Shown here one piece after another: positions 1 to 12,740 of a DNA stretch of 64,000 nt. The stretch covers positions 15,500,001 through 15,564,000 of the forward strand of contig NC_088316.1 of NCBI RefSeq assembly GCF_910592395.1. The letters run 5' to 3'. The notes beneath the pieces are model-generated. The model was not told the DNA's origin, made no database searches, and saw only the letters and a list, made by a program, of their open reading frames with translations. Each line of letters opens with the position of its first letter. The first letter of the stretch is position 1. The DNA comes from Lineus longissimus (lineage: Eukaryota; Nemertea; Pilidiophora; Heteronemertea; Lineidae). The position numbers and the translations under genes are program-made.

Positions 1-38
1 ATACATGGAGGGTCAAGATGGTTTTCACAGATAGTTAC

Positions 39-216
39 CTGTTTTGGGATAAGACGCGATGATGACGTCATCCTCGTGCAGCTCCATTTTCCGGACGCCA
101 TCAATTTGGTCACGTGGCGTACAGGAACCCATGACGATTCCTTCATAATGGTAAAAGCCAGGAACCTTGTACGAATGAGGATCAAAATCAGTGGTTGTTT
201 CGCTTTGGTTAGACAT
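39..216 (-). CDS. Cytosolic sulfotransferase, first coding exon (partial)
   Basis: First coding exon of a Sulfotransfer_1-family enzyme, which moves sulfate from PAPS to hydroxyl or amine groups of small molecules in the cytosol. The start ATG is at 214-216. The 59 codons end in DDVIIASYPKTG, the 5'-phosphosulfate loop (YPKTG) that binds the PAPS phosphate and lies about 50-60 residues from the N terminus in family members. At 35-38 the minus strand reads GTAA directly after ACAG, a good splice donor, so translation past 39 would run into intron. The remaining exons lie left of the window. The ATG is preceded by A-rich sequence with no signal peptide, as expected for a cytosolic SULT. The exon alone does not show the substrate class. 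Confidence 0.85.
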
Positions 217-2569
217 TGTCTGAAAAGTAATGAGAAAAATGTAACCAGGCTAGCTTTTGCTATTCAGTGCTGCATTGGCTATTATTGTCCACACAGCCTC
301 AAATAAAAACACCTAACGAGCTCATTATACCGTATACATGTACATGTATATAAATTATTCGCACTCTTAAGTTGTCCTTGTTAAAATATTAATAACTGGG
401 CGAACTCAGCACACACACACGCACACACTCGCACACACACACAGAAAATCATGTTCGCGATCACAGTCAACTAATGATACCATAGCATGTAAGTAAGCCG
501 CTGCATTGATGGATTTAACGCCAAATCATGACAGCTATTGATTATTTGACATTGAAGAGGTCGTTCACACTGAACAGCGGTGCTCCTCTTGCCGATACCT
601 ATGCCGATGACGTGTACTTCTCTGTGCAAATTGGAATCTTTACCCATCTTGACCATCAAGGATTTACCCGTTGGCAGCAGGACTCATAAGGTGGCTGCTT
701 GCCTTTTCACAAACGCTATCGCCATTCGAAACCGTTGCGTTGCGTTGCTGCACACACTTAGCCTTTGCTACACGATACCTAGCTGCTGAAAGGAGCATGC
801 ACAGTACACTTCCAGTATTTCTGCTGCTGTCTGAATGAAGAAAAGAACCACCTTTGGGTTGGTTGGACTGCTTACCGTTCTAAAGCTTGAACTAGACGAG
901 CTATCAACGAATGACAATCTCTCTTTGCCTTGCACTTCCGTCAGTGGTTATCCTTGGTGTATCTCGATAAGGTCACGGCAAACGAAACCGCGGCCAATGT
1001 TTTGTTTCCGTCAGTTCTCTAACGCTTCGGCATGCAACCTCACTTCGAGCTTTGAGCTGCGGTACGCCGCCTTGCAGACTGAGCTTGGAAATGGTAAGAA
1101 GAACCTCGATAAAAAAACCTGCCTCCGAAAAGGACTTCTCTGCATATATATTCCTATCGTTTTCGGCTCTGTCACTTAATATCAGCAGATGATCACAAAT
1201 TAAAGCCACATGATGCGGATAATCAAGTCAAGAATCCTCCTCACCCGCACAATCCATTCGACTAGAACCCAATGGCATCGATCAGTCTAACTGCAGCTAT
1301 TATAGCTGATGGCCATGGCACGACGGCTCCCGTTGTGGTTATTCACCTATCCAACCTCATTCCATTGCTTTGTATTTGCAACCCTTGCTCTGACTCATTA
1401 CATATGCAACAAAGTCGTCTGCTCATATTGAGAACATGTCAACAATGTATCGTAGGATATTGATTGACTGTGCTTGATCGTTGTTGGCCCAGGTTTTTTA
1501 AAGCAGTGTTGCACTGTGATTTGCATGCATCTGCTAGTTCGCGCGCTTGGTGTCGTAGATATAAATGATTCCCACATACACAGGCAATGTCATTGCTCAA
1601 ACCTGACGGAATTCCAGGGATTGGGAAGAATTGCCTTGGAACCTGGCGATTGCCATCATCGATCAATATTACTAGGATTATTGTTGCCATGGAAACGGAC
1701 GTTGATGGCGACAACATCTGACATTTTCCATCTCAATTCACCGGATCGATCAACCAAACATCACGTTGTCATCGGTACAAGGGGCGGATCGTGGAGCGAC
1801 AGAAGAAATACAGTTATTTTCACTCGTGTCTGTTTTCTTCCATGTAACTGGTAGGAAATGCACTCCTGAATAAAAAAATACTTATAATATATATCGATTT
1901 ATTTATTAGAACTGAAAATGTGATTGACACGTACATGTAGTTTGTTCCTAGGCATGAAAATGGAGGGACATCAGTCAATCAGTGAAGTGACACTTCCTGC
2001 TCCATTTCCCATTATTTCTATATAGATATATCACAGATCGCGCTTACAGTGTCGCATGCAAAGTTCAATAATTTAAGATACATAGTAGGTCAATGTCGCT
2101 TAAGAAACAGCCAGAATCACTTGTCCGAACCTCGACTCTGACTTCATGCGGGAATTTTCCATACCGTAGCTATACGTGAGCTCGTACCTTGCCATTTTTG
2201 ACCCAGTATAAAAAGCTACTGGAGTGTTTGATCAAATTAACATGAGCGGCTTACTTGCACATTACTAATCAACGAACGCGTAGTTCAGCTCAACGTGATA
2301 CGTCATATTTTTAACCCTCTCTATATTGCTGCAAGTTTTGTCCAGTTTTTCAGTAAACAATTTCCCGAGAATTAGTTGAGCGCAACTCTAAAGGACGGCG
2401 TGTGATGCGCTGTTGTTGAGGAGCTTGCAGGTACATCCTTCGAAGGCGTTCACCATAGAGATGCAAACACGATAACATACCCTACATCGAGTCACTGAGA
2501 GAGAAAGCATTCCCCGTCAATTGATAGAGACGTTCAGAAAACGCCCGATTTATGCGTCCAACTGATGTC
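217..2569. other. Intergenic region between sulfotransferase and DUF229 genes
   Basis: No coding gene recognised. Several open frames of 60-126 codons occur on both strands, but none shows a domain, a signal peptide with follow-on exon, or conserved motifs. A CA-rich microsatellite lies at 408-442. A TATA-like TATAAAAAG is at 2206-2214 on the plus strand, but no convincing ORF follows it. The right edge may include the 3'UTR of the DUF229 gene. Confidence 0.5.
408..442. repeat. (CA)n microsatellite, imperfect
   Basis: About 35 bp of CACACA broken by CG and CT steps, in the upstream region of the sulfotransferase exon. Confidence 0.9.
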
Positions 2570-4564
2570 CTACTGTCTACAATAGCAATATTTCTTCATG
2601 TTGAAATTATTGATGCAGCTTGATTGGTCCCCATATCTATTGATCCTGCTGATGTCACCAACTATTGCAAAAGTTTGATCAATTTCTGAAAATCTGACAG
2701 TTGTTTCAAATAAACCATCACCAGGAACTGTCCTTACTGCCAACTGGTAGTCGACGAACGTACTAGTCCGGTTACCAAATGTGACAGTGCGACCTAAAAC
2801 GTCTCCTAAACTTCTTTTAAAATGTAAAACTTTGTCATTTGCGACAATTTCCTGTGCGTTTTCGACTTTATGAACGGACAGTATTTCACACATGCCTCCA
2901 AGATTATGAATATCTAACTCCGAGTTCATATGCCGCAGTAAAAAGTCGGCTGCTTTTACGACATTTGGATAGTTTGTATCGATGTCTTTTTCGGAATGAC
3001 ACGTGCACCAATGGGTTAAAATACTCGCGGTGTCACATGACCTAGACGGCAGGACTTCCTCAAATAAAGATATGCCGCGTTTGAGGCCACTAGTTTTCCT
3101 TGATAAAATCTCATCGGGCTGGAAGTTTCTAATATCCCCTAAAGTTTCATAAATATCAAACGGGGTTGTCAACCGATTACCATTCGTGCGAATGTTTTTC
3201 AAAAGTGCGGGATATTTTTTCCGGAACCATTTTGGAAACGCCAAAAACATGGCCGGTAGACGTTCCTCGATCTTGCCGATGTATCCTTCTCGAAGTGAAC
3301 CAAATCGGACACCATGATCGCTGAAATATATCACGATAGTGTTATTCAAGAGAGCTTTTTCGTGAAGTGTTGTCAAAAACTGAAAATGTGGTTCGTCTGC
3401 CGCGCCCGCCTTGTTGACGTCATCATGTGTCAGCCTCGTTATGAACGAGAAAGCAAAATGGGGTTTGTTTTTGAATCGGTCCACGAAACCGTTCACCCAA
3501 TCCAAAACAATTTCTGTTTCAAGTTTCGGACCAACGCAGTTGTGGTCGTTCCGCCATATTGAACGGTGATTTTCCATAGCAAGGCTAAGAGGGCGCATAT
3601 AGTAATCCGTCGGTTGTTTGTGAAATCCTGCTTTGTTGAAGTTAAATATGGCGATTTTCGGCGCGTCTTCCGCCATCAAAGTCCGGTACCCCCTCCGAGA
3701 AAACTCCTTCCACATGAAGTTGTACTTATCAAATGGGTCATCTGACATCATTTCCGTCCACGGTAAACCTTCAACAAACTTCCCCGCAAACATCGGAACC
3801 AAATTTACGAACGTGTTATCGGCAACTTTGTTGTACCCCGCCATCTCCACGGCGCCTAAAGTATTGAGAAGGAACTCGCGCGTCTTTGGCATTTGGCGAA
3901 TGAAATTCAATCGAGACATTGAATCTAACCCAACCATCAAGACATTCATGGTCTCTTTTGGCTTCTCCCGGTTTATAAACGCGTCGAATTGCAGATTCGC
4001 CCGATCATCCATGAGTGATTTGTCCTGAATGAAGGCGTGAAAGTTAGTGTAAATCATGTCTCCATTCTCCCCAAAGCAGGCGATCCGGATGAATTCGGAC
4101 AAGACCCGGATGTCGTCGGTAAATATGATTGGCTCCTCGTACAGGAAGAGATCATCACTTTTACCGTCGCCACCACGCGTGACGGTTTGGTACTCGCAGC
4201 GGTCTAATCCCTGTCCGTAATGTTCCTTTAAAATCGTCATATTAAACCGCAGCCAGGTTTTATCCACATAAGTAATGGCGGGTTTGGCGTCACATTTTAT
4301 TGAGTTCCCTTTATAAATCAAATGACTTATGCTCTTATCAAAGGGGTCGATATCGGGTATTTTGCACCCTTCCGTATTGACCAACAGTCCTGTCGAACTG
4401 GCGTCTAAGAATGACATCTCCATGACGAAGGCATCTTTGGGTAGCATCAACGGAAATGAAAACAACGCTGTCATGGCAACTGTCGCTAGGAAGAAACGTC
4501 TTCTGCTGTAACGACCCATGGTACTTGGAAGGAGTTTGACTGAAAAGATAAGGAGGAATGACAT
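2570..4564 (-). CDS. DUF229 family membrane protein (alkaline-phosphatase/sulfatase-like fold)
   Basis: A single uninterrupted ORF of 664 codons. Near the N terminus RRRFF is followed by about 20 hydrophobic residues (roughly 22-42), giving a type II membrane anchor with a lumenal or extracellular catalytic part. The core matches the DUF229 family, related in fold to alkaline phosphatases and sulfatases: VLMVGLDSMSRLNF (about residue 210), where the family carries an active-site-like D-S pair, and YFSDHGVRFG (about residue 415), the metal-binding DHG motif. TTPFDIYETL and a Cys-rich tail follow. No substrate is established for the family. Two starts are possible: the upstream ATG (4562-4564) with A at -3, or Met16 (4517-4519) in the stronger context ACCATGG; the second leaves a cleaner anchor. 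The lack of introns, unlike the receptor and neurobeachin genes here, suggests either a family trait or an old retrocopy. No frameshift or stop interrupts it. Confidence 0.9.
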   Translation of the reverse strand: MSFLLIFSVKLLPSTMGRYSRRRFFLATVAMTALFSFPLMLPKDAFVMEMSFLDASSTGLLVNTEGCKIPDIDPFDKSISHLIYKGNSIKCDAKPAITYVDKTWLRFNMTILKEHYGQGLDRCEYQTVTRGGDGKSDDLFLYEEPIIFTDDIRVLSEFIRIACFGENGDMIYTNFHAFIQDKSLMDDRANLQFDAFINREKPKETMNVLMVGLDSMSRLNFIRQMPKTREFLLNTLGAVEMAGYNKVADNTFVNLVPMFAGKFVEGLPWTEMMSDDPFDKYNFMWKEFSRRGYRTLMAEDAPKIAIFNFNKAGFHKQPTDYYMRPLSLAMENHRSIWRNDHNCVGPKLETEIVLDWVNGFVDRFKNKPHFAFSFITRLTHDDVNKAGAADEPHFQFLTTLHEKALLNNTIVIYFSDHGVRFGSLREGYIGKIEERLPAMFLAFPKWFRKKYPALLKNIRTNGNRLTTPFDIYETLGDIRNFQPDEILSRKTSGLKRGISLFEEVLPSRSCDTASILTHWCTCHSEKDIDTNYPNVVKAADFLLRHMNSELDIHNLGGMCEILSVHKVENAQEIVANDKVLHFKRSLGDVLGRTVTFGNRTSTFVDYQLAVRTVPGDGLFETTVRFSEIDQTFAIVGDISRINRYGDQSSCINNFNMKKYCYCRQ

Positions 4565-7540
4565 CTTAGTTTCTTTTTAACTGGATTCAAAAACCGGAGA
4601 TGCATAGATTCAGAACCGGATGTACTACGTTCTTCGAAGAAATACCTAAGAGAGACAAAAAATGTAGGGATTTATTAGCTGGTGAAAGTGGCAATGGGAA
4701 GAAGATGGACAAAACGCACACGACATACATTGTAACAGATAGATAAGGCAAAACTAATCAGAGATTGCCCAAGCCGCACGGCGATAGAAGAAGATGGAGT
4801 TACACCGTCTCCGGGAATACGGGTTCTTCGCAAAAATAGCCGTTTGAAAAAACCATCTCTAGAGCCCCAAAATCCGAGTCATCGAAATGGTAAAAATACG
4901 GCTTCCAACGAAACTGACGGCAAGTTGGCATTGCTGCCAGTAATAACGGGTGGTCCACAGCCGTTATCTACCTACCGTGATGAATCTCCATTTGTCAACT
5001 GGTTACAAAGATGCAGAAGCTGTGAATCCTGGTCTGCAGATGTCCTCTCACACGGGTAAGTGGAGATAGATTGCATTTGAACAGGTACAGATGATTCAGG
5101 TGCGGCAGTCGTCCAATCACGGTCTGCTCCAGGTAATTCTATACCAAAACAATCTATCGCGCGTGCCAGCATTAATAAAGGCGTTGTTTTTGCAGGTGGA
5201 GCTTTAAAATCACAATAATAATGATGAATAAGTGAATTACTGCTGGCAGAAGAAAACCGGGTGAAGGAGCACCCCTACTAACTATAGGGGCCATAGAGAC
5301 AGGCAGAGACAGGCCAGTCGTTCGTCCACAACTTATCGACAAACTGAACTATACTAAAACACCGGTCAATCGTAACACCAACAAGGAAGAGAGGCGCGGC
5401 GACGGACGAAGAACCTCCGATAGTTCCAAATGGTACCACTAAGCCCAGAACCTTAGAAAGCTGTTAAAGAATCACTCACCATTGGTTTCAACATGTATTG
5501 GTCAGCGGCTATCAATATTTTTCTCGTTACTGCGATAAATAGCGCCAAGCCGTCGGAGAGTTTATGCCTCGAGGGAGTTCCAACTACAATGATTGGCTGT
5601 TCCGTAAGAAAATCAAGTTTATATCGCAGCACCTATAATGCGTTGATATTCATACGAAAGATGAAGGAGTTGGGGTACAGGTGGGAGATTTCGTAGATTG
5701 GGCCCCAAAGGCACTTTATAATGACTTATAGTCGCTGAGCTGGCGAAGTGGAAATGAATGAAGGCTTTGCTTGCCAAAGTTCGCTTCAGTTGAGATAAGA
5801 ATTGCCGTGTTTTTAGATAAGCAGCATGTTCCTTTCGGAAAGGTACACTCGGTGCAGGCTAACCATTGACGCATTTTCGATGGTTCTTGAAGTATATCGT
5901 AACGTGTTGAAACGAAAGGAAACGAGAATTCGAACAGAACGTCCGAAGACAATGATTTGGGAAAGACTCGTACAGTAATTAGTGAGTGCCTGAGCACCAA
6001 ATACTAGCATGTCTGGGCGGACTCCCTTTTCCACTTCATTTCAAGTAATAATGAAAGTGGAGGAGAACAAGCCTATTTGGTCCTTCTCGATTTGAAGTAA
6101 AGAAAGATTATCATGTTTTACAATAGGAAATCAAATGTCGTAGGGATGCACCGCGTTCTCAAATGATCAGTTTCAAGTGGTATCAACCATATTGTTTCAT
6201 TTCTACTTTGTTTCGTTTCATTTCTTCGTTCTGCTTTTTTAAATTGCCATATCCAATTGCCATCCTCTGCAATATCATCATTCACCTGTCTAAGGAGTAC
6301 ATGAAAAGAACACGTGTAACATTGGGACTAATTTCCCTTATCATGGCCTGCTTCAGAGTTACAACACCGCTTAGCATTTCTGTGGAGAAAAAGCTAGGAA
6401 CAAATGCCTCGTTCCGCGTTGTAAGAGAATCATGTTCGGCTCTTACGCATGGAATATCTGGCATATTCAAGATCAGAGCACTCTGGGACAAACAGATTTG
6501 GACAGTGGCTATAGAAAACGCCCGGTAAACCCAATGACCACACCTAAAGAAGCGCACTTCCGAAATGTTACATTAACAAGCCCATCGGCGACGGTGGTTC
6601 ACCAATGGTAGGGGCTGCAGTGGGTGCTCGAAGTGGTCATCTTTAGATCATATCTCGCATCATGGTCCATAACGCAGTGGCGCGATTACAACGAAAAGGT
6701 TTCTCATATAATAGAAGTTGAGGAAGCCCTCCACTACCTTTTCGTGAAAGACGTTACTGGTAGCATCGTGATGAAAGGTATAATTGGAGAGAAAGTGGAG
6801 TTAAAGAGCCTTACTTTTTTACCCGGCAAGAGGTTAGTTAAGACCTATACCTTAGAATACCGCCTATCATTAGGAAGCTTCGCAGAGCAAAATATTTATC
6901 AACAACACGCTCCGGGCGTACTGCAGCCTAAAGAGAAAAGTAATCGGGATAAACTTCGCTGATAATGAGCGAATGGTTTGTGTCGACACAAATACGTAGA
7001 TGAACTGGAAGCGCGCGAAGAAAGGATACTGAGCGCCATGATGTTTTACCGTCGTTTGAGATGATCATTGGCCCTATTTGTTTTTCGTCCTCTTCTTTTG
7101 CGTTCAGCTCTTCATGCTAGGAAAGGCTGTGCTCAGTCCTGTGGCGAATTTTGAGGATGCCAAGTAAAAAGAGAGCAACAATCCCGTTTGGGACCCAACA
7201 AGATCCGAACAAATGCGACAAACACTGAAGAACTGGAGAACAGACACATTTGTTCGGCAATCAGGAAAAACGCGCGTACGTGTATTGTAATCCCGTCACC
7301 TCGGGAACCAATGGCTGTTAGTGTTGCAACTCGTGTGCCTAGCGTTTGTTTGTAAACATCGTCACTGTCGTCTGCAATCTTCAATCCAAACATTCAGTGA
7401 ACAGTGTTCTGTGTGTTATCGCTCCTGCTTCTTTTTTACGGTAACACCAACAAACTGAGATAACTATACGACACAATAATTGCTGTGTCGTACCTGGTAA
7501 CTAAAGATGTGTTTCTGCTCAATCTCTCTCCTGTCATCGC

Positions 7541-7770
7541 CTCTAACCAAACCTCATCGACTTGGCCCAGACTCCGAGATCATCGACATAACCGATTGCT
7601 TCATTGTGTTTCACTGCGTTCTGTGTCCACCAGTCAGTCTTTTCAAATAGATTAGATGATACTTCAGATGATATCACGAATCTGACCGGAACTGATCCAT
7701 CGACCATCCAACACAACTCCATCGCCTGCGACACCGTGCCCGACACGACTCGCATGCAGTTGGCCTTGAA
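7541..7770 (-). other. Possible orphan coding exon, unidentified
   Basis: On the minus strand an AG acceptor-like site (about 7771-7772) is followed by an open frame of about 75 codons ending in a stop. The peptide has a mixed, protein-like composition (for example ELCWMVDGSVPVRFVISSE and NEAIGYVDDLGVWAKSM). The second segment loosely recalls the end of LamG-like domains, but I cannot assign a family. No partner exon with a matching phase was found nearby, so this may be chance or a remnant. Confidence 0.2.
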
Positions 7771-7919
7771 CTAACGCGAAGGACTGATTGTGGCTGTGGG
7801 ATGTCACTTGACTACCGCAGCTGCGGCTTACAGTTTATTCCCATTCGAAGTGTGGGCTGACCACCAGGTCTCGCCCTTCCCCGATATCGACATTTTCTAA
7901 TCATTTCCAAGGAAAACAT

Positions 7920-7957
7920 ATGATAAGAGCCAAGGATAAGAGCCTTGGATAAGAGCA
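7920..7957. repeat. Short tandem repeat, about 13-bp unit
   Basis: GATAAGAGCC followed by two further GGATAAGAGC-containing copies, three imperfect units in under 40 bp. No coding context. Confidence 0.7.
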
Positions 7958-10894
7958 GAGGAAACAACCAGGCTACGAGCGGCGAACAAGCAGTTGAAGC
8001 ACACACATCAAGAAGAGTTTAATACACATCAAAGTACATTTCATCTTAGTAAACTTGGAATGAATGGATTCCTACACGGCGTGTTTCCATCAGAATGTTT
8101 GCTAGTATATTCAATTTTGGTGTAAAATGGTACTTTTCATGACTTGGCGGCATCTTACCTGTCGATGTTTCGGCGATAAATACCTCCGTGTTTATTTGCT
8201 TCCCGTTGTATCGTGCGATCCCATGGAATCGTCTGATCTACATCTATACAATGATTTTCTTAGTACGTGACGTTTAAAGGAAGAACAATTTCCGACATCT
8301 GGACATAAACTATATGCTAATTTCAGACACTATGGCAGGCTAATTCAGGCGGTTTTAGAATTCCATGGCCTACCCCCTCATGTCCCATGACCTTCAAATT
8401 CACTCCTGCAATAGAAATCACACTCCTTCATCCTGTGGAGACTTTGGCCTGAGGTTGTTGGGGGAGAGGGAAGCTTGTTGTCCCCTTCTTTTCATGAAAT
8501 CTTAACTCTACCATGTGCCTCGAACACCACATTCTGTTATTTTGCTCAATAGGCCTGCATCTAATAATGACGGTTGAATTAAAACAGCCAACAAGAATGG
8601 GTAAAGGAACATTGCGATCTCGGAGCCTTGTGTACCAAGAAAGAAGCAAGATGTCAGACGAATAATGCTTTTTAGCAATAATGGCCTTCAGCTAGATCTT
8701 TGAGCAAGAAAGCTCTGAAGAGGCTGTTTTGCTACCTGCTCTGATTGGCTCTGATCTTAGTCAGGTTGCTCAGGTGGGGGCTTCTAGTATCCGATAGCTA
8801 CGTCAGATTACTTCCCTGCAAGATCAATCTTGTTATGTTGGAAGTTTTTCTTTCACTGTAGGATTGCCGCGTCACAGCATTGTAGTCACGCAGATGGTGA
8901 AGGCTAACACTAACTTGCACTTGAAAGTCCATTTCGTGACCGTTTCTGCCTTGAGACCCTTAATATTATAGGCATTGACGTAACATTATGTTCCTAGCAA
9001 GAGTTGAAAGTCATTGTTTGAGAAAAGACCTCCACACGACCAACCCCAACCACTTTGATTCGGGAGAGATTGGGTACGTAATCGGACCCACGCCTCCCAA
9101 TAGGATGCAACTCTTGTTGAACAGAGCTGTGGAGCGCCTACAAAAATTATCAGCCTCTTTCGTTTCGCGCTGTGGAAGATGTTTTTTGCTCGGATCCGAT
9201 GGCTCAGTCTGGATCAAAATAGACGTTAAATAGAAGCTTGCTCACTCCGGTGGACTTTGGCTGAAAGATTTAAAAGTTAAAAGAAAACAAAGATTGGATT
9301 CAATGTCTGTGTTTTGTATCCATATGATACACCGGCTTGTCTTGAGGTAATTACTTTTAAAGCAGATGTTTCACCGCACACAGACCAAAATAGTGAGGTC
9401 AAGATGTATGAACTGAACGTCACCTGAAAATGTGTCCTGCCTTGCGAGTTTGAAGAGCGAACATGCGGGGAAGAGCCGAAGCATCATGCCTGTATCAGCG
9501 GTACCTCCTGCTTTAAACGGCACTGTACTCGTTGATTTCATATCCGCCATTTTTTCCCGAATTGTGGTTCTTGCCAATCCAGCAGGTCTATCAATTACTT
9601 TTTTGGAAAAGCATACAATTTTGACTGAACCATTATCTGTGAGCGAAACTACAAGATCATAAACCTCATCCTCGCAGACAAGGGTCAGCAGCATGATCCT
9701 CCATTCGCCCGCTTAGGTATTATCAAGTGAAAAACCCTGAAGCCCAGGATGCTTTATACGTTAGCAATTGAGAATCTACTGAGAAATTCACCTGCATGAT
9801 TCTAAGTGAAAATCAGGGAATATTTTGAGGTAAACCATCCCTCGCTCTGGCTACCACTCATAGATAAAGCAAACGTGATTTTTGCTTTAGCTATCTCATG
9901 TTGTCAAACGAGCCAGTGGTGGGCAAATGCCTGGAATAGCTTGGAGAACTTTAATCCAAGGAACAGCTTGATGGAAACTCTCAACCTTATCAAAAGTCTT
10001 CGGGAAAAGCTTTTAAAGTCAGTGAAAAACTCCCGTTAGATTTTGCAGACCGATCTCTGAACGAGTGCAAGTCCTTCCACTAAATGGAGAATCAACAGTA
10101 TCAACCAGCAATTCAGATGCCTATACGGTGACGAAGCAGAGTCAAAAATACCTTAAGTTTCACACTAACTTGGACCCGATATCAAACAGAGCCCGGCTGT
10201 TCAAAACAAATTTTGCGCCAACGCTGGCGTTTGGTCTAACTGAAGTGGCTGACGGACACTAAATTCCAGTACCGTCCGTCGTTTCGAAATTCCTTTCTTG
10301 ATATTTCGACGAGTTAACTTCCTTTCGATGACTGCATGCACTTCGCTCGGCTTCGACGATTTCAGCTCGTTTCGATGATGTCATTCCGAGTTGCATCAGT
10401 TACCCTAATGTGCAACCAATGCTTTCGAGGGTCGAAAGGTTATCTGGCAGAGAATATTACGCGATCATTTCAACCAGATGGTGAATCTATCGGACATCTC
10501 AGGTGGAAAGTTGATTTGGGATTCAAGAGATCTGGTGATGAGTGAATTCATCAGAAGCAGGTGTATTCTGACTTGGTGAATGTATGAACCCTTCGTGTTG
10601 AGTTCGCTATAATCGCGTTTACAGGGCCCAATGACACGAAATATTTCATTGTTTTATTCATTATTTCATCGCTCTACGACATCACTTCACCAAGATATCC
10701 AAGATGTAGCATGATACAGAGAACTAAAGTGCATGCATGTACATTTCTTTGCACATTTGGTGAAAAGATTCCCTATCGATTTCTGATTTGCAAAAAGGTA
10801 TGATGAAAGGTTCATTCAGCGGTGAAACAAGAAAAAGGAACCTTTCTTTGTTGATGTGACAAGCTAAGAACCAAGGTATCCTCAGCGAAGTTAC

Positions 10895-11058
10895 TGTAGA
10901 CACCTTGGACAAATTACCGAAGACAATACACAATATCTTCTTGATGTCACTCCAACTTTACTTGTCTCATCTGTGCATTGTTGCACAAGGAATTCTAGAC
11001 GAGATATGGTGAGATAGACAAGAGGAACCTTGGCGAAATTTACGAAGACAAAGCAGGA
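10895..11058. repeat. Degenerate duplication, about 126-bp spacing
   Basis: ACCTTGGACAAATTACCGAA near 10900 is echoed by ACCTTGGCGAAATTTACGAA near 11026. Flanking words such as AGGTTCATTCAGCGG (about 10807) recur near 11392. This suggests an old duplicated element over roughly 10.8-11.6 kb. No coding potential was recognised. Confidence 0.45.
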
Positions 11059-12685
11059 GTCATTTTTGCCAAGATTCGATTTCGCGTCCTCCAAGGCAGG
11101 TCATCCTAGCGGCGGGGTCATCATCGGGTGAGGTGGCGCCCACAGGCTGGGCCGACAATTCGATCCGAGCTGATTGTTAGCAAATCATGTAAGACTTGTA
11201 TGAGGTATTTGCCTATACAAACCATGTTTACACTTTCAATTTGATTTCTAGACAACTAGTCGCCATAAAAGCCTATCCAAAAGAACCAGTTTAGAAAAGA
11301 AAAGCTGATCTGTGTGACTTTATTTTGGAATCCGTAGAGAAGAGTCGTGTGCAGAAGAAAAAAACCCGCGGAAGACTGCTTACACGGTAAGGTTCATTCA
11401 GCGGTTCATTTATATAGCCAGCTACTACAACGAAGAAGACCGTAAAACCGGCGAAGATGGTTATCTGCAACATTTGAAGATCGATGCAGCGGCGGGGTTA
11501 TCGTCTGGTCATCCCAAAACAACCCAGGATGCAGCATTTTTATCAGCAGATTTATGTTCATTCTCCGCCATGCAGCATATATTCTTGCTGACGGGAGTGT
11601 TGCCAAACCAAGATACTATAGTAACCAAGATATTAGCTTAGTCAGCGATGACTTCTCGTATTTTGCAACAAAAATTCCTGAACAAACAACGTTTTTTGGT
11701 CATTACTCCTCTTTCTTGATTTAGAGTAAAAAGTGCGCCAACAGTTTTATCAAATATCTCGGTATAGCATGGTGAAAAATTCTTCAACCTTCTCAATCGA
11801 ACTCTCAGTTTCACAGCAAGAAACGAATTCTAAACACCTGAAAATTCTTTGAGCGTTCTTTTCCAGGGTAAAAACTCTCTTGTTTTGGTTAGCTTGTTAA
11901 CTTGTGATGGTTGTGCTAATCAATGAATTAGTTGGTCCGCTAACAAGTGCTAAACGTTTATCGAGGATATCGACAGAAAGCTTCAAAACGCTGACAAGTC
12001 TATTTTGTATAGATCTATCTCATTGTACAGGACTTCGTGAATTTCATGACAAAATGGCTGCCCCGGTGGCCATGTTTATTTGCTGCTTTCTGTCATGGAT
12101 TGACTTACAAGCAAGTGCTACTACCACGGCAATTGACAGAGAGAAATTGCGATTTTTATTCGAGTCTTTTTGTGGCATATGTCTTCATTATCCTAGTATA
12201 TTGTTATTCTCTGTCTTTTCTAACATCAGCAAACTGCTTCCTCTTTATGATAATAGCCGCGGAACTACCCATTTCTCCTATCAGTCTCGCTCATTACGCT
12301 GACGCTGCCGTAGAGTAACCATTATTACAACAATACAGCACAATATCATTCAAGTTATTATATAAATGGTTATGTATATTTCACAATGTTTGTTGACATA
12401 GCGTATTCCATAAAGGATACTTTTGTTTTGCTGATGAGCAATCGGGACAAAAAATCCCTATATTTGCTCATCTTTGTAATTGCGGTTTAGCCTCGGGTAT
12501 TGGTATTGGAATAAACATCAACAATTTGAAATAATGCCATAGACATAATACCATAGACGCGTACATCACAATCATTGCTTTCGTCCGTTTGACGCTCGAA
12601 ATATTACACCGAACTGGTAGATCATAAGTAACCAAGCTCTTCTGTCAAAACTAGGGAAAACAAGACTCTTCATTTGCTTCTTTCA

Positions 12686-12740
12686 TCAGGTCAAGGTCAC
12701 AACGGAGACTGACAAGGTCAAGGTCACAGCAGAGCCTGAC
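12686..12740. repeat. 27-bp tandem duplication carrying AGGTCAAGGTCA
   Basis: Two copies of a 27-bp unit, each with AGGTCAAGGTCA (12688-12699 and 12715-12726), followed by CA(A/G)CGGAGACTGA-like sequence. The 12-mer is a direct repeat of the nuclear-receptor half site with zero spacing (DR0) and also contains TCAAGGTCA. A regulatory role is inference only. Confidence 0.6.

Noticed and set aside
61-72. GATGACGTCATC as a CRE site
   Set aside because: It lies inside the sulfotransferase coding exon and encodes the conserved DDVI residues.
6624-6962. 112-codon plus-strand frame
   Set aside because: Balanced composition but no recognisable domain, no good start context and no neighbouring exons; kept out for lack of support.
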